Shown here piece after piece: positions 1-5,658 of a stretch of 6,944 bases of DNA. This DNA is from Cryomorphaceae bacterium (GTDB lineage: Bacteria; Bacteroidota; Bacteroidia; Flavobacteriales; BACL11), in NCBI GenBank assembly GCA_949511925.1, contig CATEYX010000081.1:1-6944 (forward strand). The letters are read 5' to 3'. Below the pieces are notes generated by a model, which saw only the letters and a list, made by a program, of their open reading frames with translations, was not told the origin of the DNA and ran no database searches. The translations under genes and the position numbers were made by a program. The stretch's first letter is position 1. Each line of letters opens with the position of its first letter.

Positions 1-156
1 GCTAATAAGTTGAAAAATGAATTGGGTTGGTCACCTTCCTTACAATTTGAAGAAGGATTGGTAAAAACTATTTCTTGGTATTTAGCTAATGAAAAATGGA
101 TGGACAATATTACTTCTGGAGATTATCAAAAATATTACGAACAACAATACAATTAA
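1..156 (+). CDS. rfbB: dTDP-glucose 4,6-dehydratase, C-terminal fragment (5' end outside window)
   Basis: Only the last 51 codons are present, read in frame 1 and ending in TAA at 154-156. The peptide has the family's characteristic C-terminal end: a LGWSPSLQFEEGL segment, then an ISWYLANEKW-like helix and a DYQKYYEQQY tail. RfbB-type short-chain dehydrogenases end in the same way (L-GW-P--FE-G---T--WY--N--W). The enzyme converts dTDP-glucose to dTDP-4-keto-6-deoxyglucose in the cytoplasm, the branch point to dTDP-rhamnose and other deoxysugars of surface polysaccharides. The NAD-binding Rossmann fold and the YxxxK catalytic motif lie upstream of the window and cannot be checked. The stop codon directly abuts the ATG of the next gene, so the two are surely in one operon. 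Another nucleotide-sugar epimerase/dehydratase of the same superfamily is the main alternative. Confidence 0.85.
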   Translation, partial: ANKLKNELGWSPSLQFEEGLVKTISWYLANEKWMDNITSGDYQKYYEQQYN

Positions 157-897
157 ATGATGTTAAATTGGTTTTCTAAAAAGAAAGAAAAGGAGTGTGA
201 GCCACTTAATTTCTCTGTTTTAAAAACAGATATTCATTCCCATTTTATTCCAGGAATTGATGATGGTTCTCCTGACATGGAAACGACAATAGCACTAATA
301 GAAAAAATGCAGGCTTTGGGTTTTGAAAAGATAATTACTAGTCCTCATGTGATGAGTGATTTTTATCAAAATTCTTCAGAAATAATCTTGAATGGACTCG
401 CTGATGTCCGTAAAGAATTGAGAGTGAGAAACATTAATATGGAGATTGAAGCGGTAGCTGAGTACTATATTGATTATGAGTTTGAACAGAAAATAGGTAA
501 GGAAAAATTTCTAACTTTTGGTGATAATTATATTTTGGTGGAGCTTTCATTTATGCAAGCGCCAAGAAATCTTTTTGAGATTATTTTTAAACTACAATTA
601 GAAGGATACAGAGTGGTATTGGCTCATCCTGAAAGGTATAATTATTATACAATGAAAGATTATGAAGAATTTTTAAGCAGAGGGGTTATTTTGCAGATTA
701 ATTTTCTTTCGTTAATTGGTTATTATTCTCCTCAGGTAAAGAAAAAAACCGAATCTTTAATTAATGCAGATATGGTAAGGCTGGTAGGTACTGATTGTCA
801 TAATATGAATCATGCTGAACTTTACAAAAAATGCCAAACTCGAAAAGCCTGGCATGATTTAGTAAATAGTGGAAAACTATTAAACGCTAATTTATAA
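157..897 (+). CDS. cpsB: PHP-family tyrosine-protein phosphatase, CpsB/YwqE type
   Basis: This is a 246-residue protein of typical length for the CpsB/CapC/YwqE family of metal-dependent phosphotyrosine phosphatases. These dephosphorylate bacterial tyrosine kinases that control capsule or exopolysaccharide export. PHP metal-binding motifs appear in order: DIHSH (D25, H27, H29), IDDGS (D35-D36), TSPH (H64), the E102 region (AEYYID), HPERY (H157-Y161) and GTDCHN (D213, H215). All expected ligands seem present, so it is probably active. No signal peptide or membrane segment is seen, so it acts in the cytoplasm. The start may be ATG 157 or the adjacent ATG 160; neither has a Shine-Dalgarno sequence. 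ATG 157 touches the TAA of the rfbB fragment, which implies co-transcription and translational coupling with polysaccharide genes to the left. The partner kinase is not in the window. Its last codons overlap the end of convergent fabD by 6 bp. Tyrosine phosphatase activity is inferred from the family; a related PHP phosphoesterase role is possible. Confidence 0.87.
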   Translation: MMLNWFSKKKEKECEPLNFSVLKTDIHSHFIPGIDDGSPDMETTIALIEKMQALGFEKIITSPHVMSDFYQNSSEIILNGLADVRKELRVRNINMEIEAVAEYYIDYEFEQKIGKEKFLTFGDNYILVELSFMQAPRNLFEIIFKLQLEGYRVVLAHPERYNYYTMKDYEEFLSRGVILQINFLSLIGYYSPQVKKKTESLINADMVRLVGTDCHNMNHAELYKKCQTRKAWHDLVNSGKLLNANL

Positions 898-907
898 AGT
901 AGCGCTT
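882..907. terminator. Candidate bidirectional terminator / dyad at the convergent cpsB-fabD ends
   Basis: An imperfect inverted repeat centred at 894.5 pairs 882-894 with 895-907 at 11 of 13 positions. Its strongest part is CGCTA (885-889) against TAGCG (900-904), and its core is the palindrome TTTATAAA (891-898). The same centre is the middle of the TTATAA that carries both stop codons. On the minus strand the stem is followed by a TTTAATAGTTTT-like T-rich stretch, which would suit termination of fabD. The plus side has only a moderate T content. There is no other space between these convergent genes for a terminator. The stem is short and AT-rich, so its strength is uncertain. Confidence 0.4.
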
Positions 908-1773
908 TGTGTTTCTAGTTTTCTATCCACTTTTTTAAATAAACCTTGTAATACTTTTCCAGGACCTACTTCAGTTACTGAGGATAATCCATCAGCAATC
1001 ATTTGTTGCATAGTTTGTGTCCAAAGTACAGATGCGGTAAGTTGTTTTTTTAAATTTTCTTTAATTTCTTCAGGATTAGTAATAGCTGTTGCTGTTACAT
1101 TCTGGTAGATAGGACAAATTCCTTCAGTAAAATTAGTTTCGTCAATTGCTTGTTCTAATTCTGCTCTTGCAGGTTCCATAAGTGGAGAGTGAAACGCGCC
1201 ACCAACAGGTAATTTAATTGCTCTTCTTGCTCCAGCTTCTGTTAATTTTTCACAAGCAATATCTATTCCTTCATTACTGCCTGAGATTACCAATTGCCCC
1301 GGGCAGTTATAGTTTGCAGGAACAACAACTTCTTTAATTTCTTTACAGATATTTTCTACTACTTCATTTTCTAATCCTAAAACAGCTGCCATAGTTGATG
1401 GGTTTTGCTCACAAGCTTTTTGCATAGCTATTGCTCTTTTGGATACTAATTTTAATCCATCTTCAAAGGATAAATAGCCAGCAGACACTAAAGCAGAGAA
1501 TTCACCTAAAGAATGCCCTGCAATCATTTCAGCCTGAAAGGTGTTGCCTAATACTTTTGCTAAAATTACAGAATGTAAGAAAATTGCAGGTTGGGTTACT
1601 TTTGTTTGTTTTAGCGCTTCAGTATCTTCTCCAAACATAATATCGGTAATGGAGAATCCTAAAATTTCATTAGCTTTTTCAAATACTTGCTTTGCATCAG
1701 CTGATGCTTGATAAAGCTCTTTTCCCATTCCAGGAAATTGAGCACCTTGCCCAGGAAACACATATGCTTTCAT
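892..1773 (-). CDS. fabD: Malonyl-CoA:acyl carrier protein transacylase
   Basis: This is a 293-residue cytoplasmic enzyme, close to the family's usual length of about 300-310. It transfers the malonyl group from CoA to ACP to supply fatty-acid chain elongation. The N-terminal PGQGAQFPGMG (residues 7-17) forms the oxyanion-hole glutamine loop. GHSLGEFSAL contains the catalytic Ser88, preceded by His87. Arg113 (SKRAIAMQ) is the malonyl-carboxylate ligand, and GGAFHSPLM carries the catalytic His195. The QNVTA motif near residue 225 and EVGPGKVL near the C-terminus are also typical. The ATG at 1773 begins directly with the conserved MKAYVFPGQG start and is preceded by an A-rich leader rather than a Shine-Dalgarno sequence. 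folE lies 57 bp upstream on the same strand, so the two may share a transcript, although a hairpin sits between them. The usual fab cluster (fabH, fabG, acpP) is not adjacent. The last codons overlap the phosphatase gene. Confidence 0.96.
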   Translation of the reverse strand: MKAYVFPGQGAQFPGMGKELYQASADAKQVFEKANEILGFSITDIMFGEDTEALKQTKVTQPAIFLHSVILAKVLGNTFQAEMIAGHSLGEFSALVSAGYLSFEDGLKLVSKRAIAMQKACEQNPSTMAAVLGLENEVVENICKEIKEVVVPANYNCPGQLVISGSNEGIDIACEKLTEAGARRAIKLPVGGAFHSPLMEPARAELEQAIDETNFTEGICPIYQNVTATAITNPEEIKENLKKQLTASVLWTQTMQQMIADGLSSVTEVGPGKVLQGLFKKVDRKLETQSATL

Positions 1774-1775
1774 AG

Positions 1776-1801
1776 TTTAGTTTTTTAGTTTTTAGCTTTA
1801 G
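1776..1801 (-). promoter_or_regulatory. A-rich leader of fabD built of CTAAA repeats
   Basis: Read on the minus strand, the 28 bases before the fabD start contain four CTAAA units, each with zero to three further A residues (on the plus strand TTTAG at 1776-1780, 1784-1788, 1791-1795 and 1797-1801). Bacteroidota generally initiate without a Shine-Dalgarno sequence and favour A-rich, unstructured leaders, so this is most simply a translation-enhancing leader. A TAAATTTC box, one base off the TAnnTTTG consensus, lies on the minus strand at 1805-1812 and could be a weak fabD promoter. The role is inferred from composition only. Confidence 0.3.
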
Positions 1802-1828
1802 TCTGAAATTTAATATTTCAGGACTAAG
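1796..1828 (-). repeat. Hairpin-forming inverted repeat between folE and fabD
   Basis: The arms 1796-1809 and 1815-1828 are complementary apart from one bulged base on each side, with a 5-base TTAAT loop. This gives a stem of about 13 pairs just past the folE stop codon. On the minus strand the stem is followed by CTAAA repeats, which give A-rich rather than U-rich RNA, so it is a poor intrinsic terminator in the folE-to-fabD direction. It could be a processing or mRNA-stability hairpin that uncouples fabD from folE, or an attenuating structure. Read on the plus strand it is also not followed by a T run. Confidence 0.4.
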
Positions 1829-1830
1829 AT

Positions 1831-2394
1831 CTATTTTATCAAATTCATAAACTCTGCTCTTGTTTTTTCATCAGACATAAAGATGCCCGAAAAAGCAGAT
1901 GTTGTTGTAGAGGAATGTTGTTTCTGTACACCCCTCATTTGCATGCAAAGGTGTTGCGCTTCAATAACTATTGCAACCCCTTTAGGATTTAAAGTATCTT
2001 GTAAGCAATCCTTTATTTGGTCAGTTAACCGTTCTTGCACTTGCAGTCTTCTAGAGAATATATCTACAATCCTTGGTATTTTGCTTAGCCCTACTATGTG
2101 TCCATTAGGGACATAAGCAATATGTGCTTTTCCAAAAAAAGGTAACATATGGTGTTCACACATGGAATAAAGTTCAATATCTTTCACCAATACCATTTGA
2201 CTGTAATCTTCAGCGAACATAGCCGATTTCAATATTTCAATCGGGTTCTGTTTGTAGCCGTTAGTTAAAAAATCCATTGATTTTGCAACTCGCTCGGGTG
2301 TCTTTAAAAGGCCTTCTCTTTCAGGATTTTCGCCAATTTCTGATAAAACCGATTGAATACTCTCGGCTATTTTTTTATTATAAGTATCACTCAT
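1831..2394 (-). CDS. folE: GTP cyclohydrolase I
   Basis: The enzyme converts GTP to 7,8-dihydroneopterin triphosphate, the entry step to tetrahydrofolate and other pterins (and often queuosine). The preferred product is 187 residues, starting MSDTYNKK. The zinc ligands of the family are visible as C79 and H82 in the MCEHHMLPF motif and C150 in [12 protein letters not shown]148 and the [23 protein letters not shown] block are also typical, as is [17 protein letters not shown] near the N-terminus. The reading frame stays open to an upstream ATG at 2448, which would add 18 residues. That start is rejected because the extension reads through the likely promoter box at 2413-2420 and does not resemble the family. 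The protein is a complete type I (FolE1) enzyme. It is transcribed divergently from mqnB and lies 57 bp upstream of fabD, perhaps as the first gene of a two-gene unit. Confidence 0.96.
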   Translation of the reverse strand: MSDTYNKKIAESIQSVLSEIGENPEREGLLKTPERVAKSMDFLTNGYKQNPIEILKSAMFAEDYSQMVLVKDIELYSMCEHHMLPFFGKAHIAYVPNGHIVGLSKIPRIVDIFSRRLQVQERLTDQIKDCLQDTLNPKGVAIVIEAQHLCMQMRGVQKQHSSTTTSAFSGIFMSDEKTRAEFMNLIK

Positions 2395-2412
2395 CTTTTT
2401 ATAAATAGGCTG

Positions 2413-2420
2413 CAAATATA
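2413..2420 (-). promoter_or_regulatory. folE promoter -7 box (TATATTTG)
   Basis: The minus strand reads TATATTTG, an exact match to the Bacteroidota -7 consensus TAnnTTTG, 18 bases before the folE ATG at 2394. Transcription would begin a few bases downstream, leaving a leader of roughly 10-15 nt. A convincing -33 TTG is not found at the usual spacing; that region is occupied by the opposing mqnB promoter box. Confidence 0.6.
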
Positions 2421-2436
2421 CTACCTTTTCTTTTGG

Positions 2437-2444
2437 TATATTTG
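2437..2444 (+). promoter_or_regulatory. mqnB promoter -7 box (TATATTTG), probably leaderless
   Basis: TATATTTG matches TAnnTTTG exactly and ends only 4 bases before the ATG at 2449. Since transcription usually starts a few bases after this box, the mRNA would begin at or within a base or two of the start codon. This geometry also fixes the mqnB start at 2449 rather than at upstream in-frame ATGs. No clear -33 element is visible. Confidence 0.6.
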
Positions 2445-2448
2445 CCAA

Positions 2449-3021
2449 ATGAAGATACTATTGGTTGTGGCAACTGAGCTGGAAATTATTAAAGATAAAT
2501 TCAAGGGTTGTAACGTACTTATTACAGGAATGGGAATGGTAAACACATCTATTCAAATAACTAAAGAATTATTGCAAGATAAATACGATTTAGTAATTAA
2601 TATGGGTGTCGCTGGTTCTTTTTCTAAAGATTATTTAATAGGAGATGTTGTTGAGGTAGTAGAAGATAATTTTTCAGAATTAGGTTTTGAAGACGGAAAT
2701 GATTTTGGGCAGTTTTCTGATTTTGTGACCAAATATAATGTTGCAGCTAAAACTAATCTTCAAAAAGTGAATGGAATTACGGTAAATACTGTTCATGGAA
2801 ATGAGAAGTCAATAGCTGAAATTGTAAACAGATTAAATCCTGATGTGGAAAGCATGGAGGGAGCAACTGTTTTTAAAGTCTGTAACGAATTTGCGGTTCC
2901 CTGCATTCAAATAAGAGCGATTTCTAATAATGTAGAAAAGCGCAATAAGACAAATTGGAATATGCCTTTAGCAATTCATAATTTAAATAATCAAGTAGCA
3001 AAAATAATTATGGAACTATGA
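2449..3021 (+). CDS. mqnB: Futalosine hydrolase (menaquinone biosynthesis)
   Basis: This 190-residue nucleoside-phosphorylase-fold protein cleaves futalosine to hypoxanthine and dehypoxanthine futalosine, an early step of the alternative (futalosine) menaquinone pathway. Fold motifs are the N-terminal ATELEI (E10, E12), TGMGMVNT (26-33), INMGVAGSF (50-58) and VESMEGA (133-139, with the ribose-binding Met-Glu). A C-terminal [12 protein letters not shown] segment follows, where related MTA/SAH nucleosidases carry SDxA with a catalytic Asp; Asn160 here fits the futalosine hydrolase subgroup as I recall it. The frame is open back to an ATG at 2353, but those 32 extra residues overlap folE and the promoter, so ATG 2449 is chosen. 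The downstream gene overlaps it by ATGA (3018-3021) and is mqnD, which strongly supports the futalosine role over the MTA/SAH nucleosidase alternative. It acts in the cytoplasm. Confidence 0.88.
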   Translation: MKILLVVATELEIIKDKFKGCNVLITGMGMVNTSIQITKELLQDKYDLVINMGVAGSFSKDYLIGDVVEVVEDNFSELGFEDGNDFGQFSDFVTKYNVAAKTNLQKVNGITVNTVHGNEKSIAEIVNRLNPDVESMEGATVFKVCNEFAVPCIQIRAISNNVEKRNKTNWNMPLAIHNLNNQVAKIIMEL

Positions 3022-3824
3022 AATTAACTTTAGGTTTTTCGCCTTGCCCAAATGATACTTTTATTTTTGATGCACTCGTTCATCATAAAATTGATACGGA
3101 AGGGTTGAAGTTTGAGGTGGTTTTTGCTGATGTAGAACAGCTAAATAAGTGGGCTTTTCAAGGGAAATTGGATATTACAAAACTCAGTTATAACGCTTTT
3201 ACTCATTGTGTAAACGATTATGTCCTTTTGGATAGTGGCTCGGCACTTGGTAGTAATTGTGGTCCGTTACTTATTAAGAAACCAAATACAGTCTTAACTA
3301 AGGAGAGTAAAATTGCTATTCCTGGAAAATACACGACAGCCAATATGTTATTGAATATTGCTTTTCCCGAAAATCAGAATAAAGTAGAAATTCTTTTTTC
3401 TGAAATTGAAAATCACGTGCTTGAAGGTATAGTGGACGCAGGACTTATTATTCACGAGAGTCGATTCACCTACAAAGAAAAAGGTCTGTATAAAGTAAGT
3501 GATTTGGGTGAGTTTTGGGAAATAGAAACAGCATTGCCTATTCCTTTAGGTGGTATTGTAATGAAAAGAGAATTGCCTTTATCTGAGCAAAATAAAATAG
3601 CAAGAGTGCTGAGGAAATCAGTAGTATATGCTTTCGCAAACCCTAATAGTTCGGCTGATTTTGTAAAGTATCATTCACAAGAAATGGAGAAGGGAGTTGT
3701 GGATGCACACATTGCTTTATATGTTAATGATTATTCTATTTCTTTAGGAGAAAAAGGAAGAAGAGCAGTGGAGTTACTTTTTAAAAAATCAGGTCATTCG
3801 TTCGAAAATATTTTATTTAACTAA
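3018..3824 (+). CDS. mqnD: 1,4-dihydroxy-6-naphthoate synthase (menaquinone biosynthesis)
   Basis: This 268-residue protein has the periplasmic-binding-protein fold of the MqnA/MqnD family but no signal peptide, so it is cytoplasmic. It converts cyclic dehypoxanthine futalosine to 1,4-dihydroxy-6-naphthoate. Family features are the opening LGFSPCPNDTFIFDAL (5-20), LDITKLSYNAF (51-61), a GSALGSNCGPLL loop (74-85), IPGKYTTANML (101-111), and GLIIHESRFTY with His146, matching the catalytic histidine known in Thermus MqnD (His145). LPIPLGGIVMKRE follows at 173-185. The SPCPNDTF start separates it from MqnA. Its ATG overlaps the mqnB stop as ATGA, indicating translational coupling. mqnA, mqnC and mqnE are not in the window. 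The TAA stop forms the first bases of the next gene's promoter box. Confidence 0.93.
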   Translation: MKLTLGFSPCPNDTFIFDALVHHKIDTEGLKFEVVFADVEQLNKWAFQGKLDITKLSYNAFTHCVNDYVLLDSGSALGSNCGPLLIKKPNTVLTKESKIAIPGKYTTANMLLNIAFPENQNKVEILFSEIENHVLEGIVDAGLIIHESRFTYKEKGLYKVSDLGEFWEIETALPIPLGGIVMKRELPLSEQNKIARVLRKSVVYAFANPNSSADFVKYHSQEMEKGVVDAHIALYVNDYSISLGEKGRRAVELLFKKSGHSFENILFN

Positions 3825-3829
3825 ATTTG
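3822..3829 (+). promoter_or_regulatory. Promoter -7 box (TAAATTTG) of the CotH gene, overlapping the mqnD stop
   Basis: TAAATTTG matches TAnnTTTG and begins with the TAA stop of mqnD. It ends 4 bases before the ATG at 3834, the same distance as in the mqnB promoter, so the CotH mRNA would also be leaderless or nearly so. A TTCG at 3801-3804 is only a poor candidate for a -33 element. The box suggests that the CotH gene is transcribed on its own even though it sits only 9 bp after mqnD. Confidence 0.55.
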
Positions 3830-3833
3830 CATT

Positions 3834-5606
3834 ATGAAAAAATACATATTTCTTTTTTTAGGCTCCCCTTTAGCTCTAGCAGCCCAAAGCTCGTATAATC
3901 CACAAAATTTATATGATCAACCTGGAGGTCTTTTTGATGAAGATTCTCTTAGAGTTATTAATTTAGATTTTTATGATTCAAATTATCATAGTTATTTAGT
4001 GAATTCATGGTATTATAATCCAGATGAGAGGATTCCTGCAACATTAACAGTAAATGGAACTGTCTATGATAGTGTGGGGGTAAGGTATAAAGGTAATTCT
4101 ACATTTTGTCTGCCAAATGATAATTTCAATACTAAAGTTCCTTATAATATTGATATGAATTATTTCATTGATGATCAACAGTTGTTTGATTATAATAAGA
4201 TAAAATTAGCAAATGCTTGGATGGATCCTACATTTGTGAAACAAATTGTAAGTAGTAATATTTACAGAAAATATTTACCAACAGGAGAGTCTAATTTAGT
4301 AAAGCTAAATGTGCAAGGTAATTATGTTGGGCTTTATGTTAATGACGAATCTATTAACAAACAATTTCTAAAAAAACATTTTGATGAAAAATCAGGCCCA
4401 TTATTCAAATGTGATGATATTAACAGGTTTTGTGATACCGCTAATGCTCCTTCTTCAATGCCTGCTAATTTGTATTATATGGGTGATGATACAACTTTGT
4501 ACTATGACAGTTATGATATGAAGTCTGAGCAGGGATGGGAGGAACTAGTTAACCTTGTTAAAGTTATTGATTTAGATTTTCAAAATATAGATAGCGTTTT
4601 AAATGTAGATAGAACGCTTTGGGCCTTTGCTGTAAATCAGGTAATTCAAAACTTAGATTGTTATAATACTTATTACATTCATAATTATTATTTATATCAA
4701 GCCAAAGATGGATTGTTTCAAATGATTCCTTGGGATCTTGATAATAGTTTTTCAGGAGCAATTATGGGATTTGATTATTGGAGTCAATCTAATATATATG
4801 AGTACGACCCTTATTTTGCTGGACCTTCATTAGGAGGGTCAACTCAGCCATGGGATGAAAGACCTTTGCTGTATAAATTATTAAACAACAATCACTACAG
4901 AAAAATATATACGGCACATATCAATACTATAATTGAAGAGTCATTAGATACAAGTGCAATAAGAACTAATATCGATAATTTACAAGCATTGGCATATAAT
5001 GCTGCATCTCAAGATTATAATAAAGCATTTTCAATGAGTGATTATTATAGTAATGTAGATGATCCATTATGGACAGGTTGGGGTTTCGGCGGAATATTGA
5101 GTACTATTAATGAGAGAAAACAATTCTTACTTAATCATCCTGAGATTTCTTTAGTCTCTCCAACAATTAATAATATAATACTCAATAATAATGTGATATC
5201 GGCTGAGGTGTTTAATGCCAATACTGTCGAATTATTGGCTACAACAAGTGAGCATAATTCTAAGTTTCAATCTTTTATAATGCTAGATGACGGAACGAAT
5301 GGTGATATAGTTGCTAATGATGGCACTTATTCAGCAGCTCTGCCATTTCTATCTAGTGGGTTAGAAGTAAAATTTTACATTCGATCAGAAAATAATGATG
5401 CTATAAAACTTAACCCTGAACGAGCAGAGTATGAATTTTATACTTATTCGCCAACAACAAGTATCTTGGAGGCTACTTTTACTGAAGTTCCAATTCTTCT
5501 TAAAATTACTGATATTTTAGGTAGGACCATCACGCCAACTCATAATATACCTTTGTTCTATATTTATAGTGATGGAAATGTTAAAAAACGTTTTATTGTA
5601 AAATAA
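3834..5606 (+). CDS. Secreted CotH kinase family protein with T9SS type A sorting domain
   Basis: The 590-residue product begins with a short signal peptide (KK, hydrophobic IFLFLG, then ALA-AQ, with likely cleavage near residues 16-18). A CotH domain covers roughly 40-420: INLDFYDSNY (42-51), GVRYKGNS (82-89, with K86 a possible nucleotide-binding lysine), NYVGLYVNDES (163-173), and the active-site region NLDCYN (D275) followed by IPWDLDNSF (D301, D303). These match the acidic residues of the atypical protein kinase CotH. Residues about 440-535 look like a beta-sandwich with a DDGTNGDIVANDGTY turn. Residues 554-590 form a T9SS type A C-terminal domain (KITDILGR, PLFYIYSDG, ending KKRFIVK), so the protein is probably exported and surface-attached or released. 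Spore-coat CotH phosphorylates a partner coat protein; the substrate here is unknown. The gene has its own promoter box. Kinase activity is inferred, not shown. Confidence 0.88.
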   Translation: MKKYIFLFLGSPLALAAQSSYNPQNLYDQPGGLFDEDSLRVINLDFYDSNYHSYLVNSWYYNPDERIPATLTVNGTVYDSVGVRYKGNSTFCLPNDNFNTKVPYNIDMNYFIDDQQLFDYNKIKLANAWMDPTFVKQIVSSNIYRKYLPTGESNLVKLNVQGNYVGLYVNDESINKQFLKKHFDEKSGPLFKCDDINRFCDTANAPSSMPANLYYMGDDTTLYYDSYDMKSEQGWEELVNLVKVIDLDFQNIDSVLNVDRTLWAFAVNQVIQNLDCYNTYYIHNYYLYQAKDGLFQMIPWDLDNSFSGAIMGFDYWSQSNIYEYDPYFAGPSLGGSTQPWDERPLLYKLLNNNHYRKIYTAHINTIIEESLDTSAIRTNIDNLQALAYNAASQDYNKAFSMSDYYSNVDDPLWTGWGFGGILSTINERKQFLLNHPEISLVSPTINNIILNNNVISAEVFNANTVELLATTSEHNSKFQSFIMLDDGTNGDIVANDGTYSAALPFLSSGLEVKFYIRSENNDAIKLNPERAEYEFYTYSPTTSILEATFTEVPILLKITDILGRTITPTHNIPLFYIYSDGNVKKRFIVK

Positions 5607-5630
5607 TTACAAATTTAAAATCCTTTGTAA
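5607..5630. repeat. Short inverted repeat after the CotH gene
   Basis: TTACAAA (5607-5613) and TTTGTAA (5624-5630) are exact reverse complements with a 10-base loop, starting right after the CotH stop codon. The 7-bp AT-rich stem is not followed by a T run, so it is a weak terminator candidate at best. The rest of the 52-bp gap shows no TAnnTTTG box and no Shine-Dalgarno sequence before the next ATG. Confidence 0.3.
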
Positions 5631-5658
5631 AGGTATCTCTAAGAGTCACAAATTATAT

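Larger units (their letters stand above)
2412..2445. repeat. Perfect 10-bp inverted repeat holding both divergent -7 boxes
   Basis: GCAAATATAC (2412-2421) and GTATATTTGC (2436-2445) are exact reverse complements separated by 14 bp. Each arm contains the TATATTTG -7 box of one of the two divergent promoters. A second, smaller repeat, TTTGG (2432-2436) against CCAAA (2445-2449), frames the mqnB box. The symmetry may simply be two copies of a promoter consensus back to back, or it may be an operator for a dimeric regulator. Confidence 0.6.

Noticed and set aside
1431..1640. 69-codon plus-strand open frame within fabD
   Set aside because: It is antisense to a clear fabD with intact catalytic motifs and has no recognisable domain or promoter box.
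1883..2116. 77-codon plus-strand open frame within folE
   Set aside because: It is antisense to conserved folE; its Cys-rich look comes from the complement of the folE sequence.
2353..2448. N-terminal extension of mqnB to an upstream ATG (32 extra residues)
   Set aside because: It overlaps the folE start antisense and the promoter box, and the added residues do not belong to the nucleosidase fold, which begins with [10 protein letters not shown] at 2449.
2395..2448. Extension of folE to ATG 2448 (18 extra residues)
   Set aside because: It would place the TATATTTG promoter box inside the coding region, and the extra residues are not typical of GTP cyclohydrolase I.
4564..4761. 65-codon minus-strand open frame within the CotH gene
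   Set aside because: It lies antisense to the active-site region of the CotH domain and resembles no known protein.
5607..5630. Intrinsic terminator between the CotH gene and the ABC exporter
   Set aside because: The stem is only 7 bp and AT-rich with no following T run, so it is recorded as an inverted repeat rather than as a terminator.
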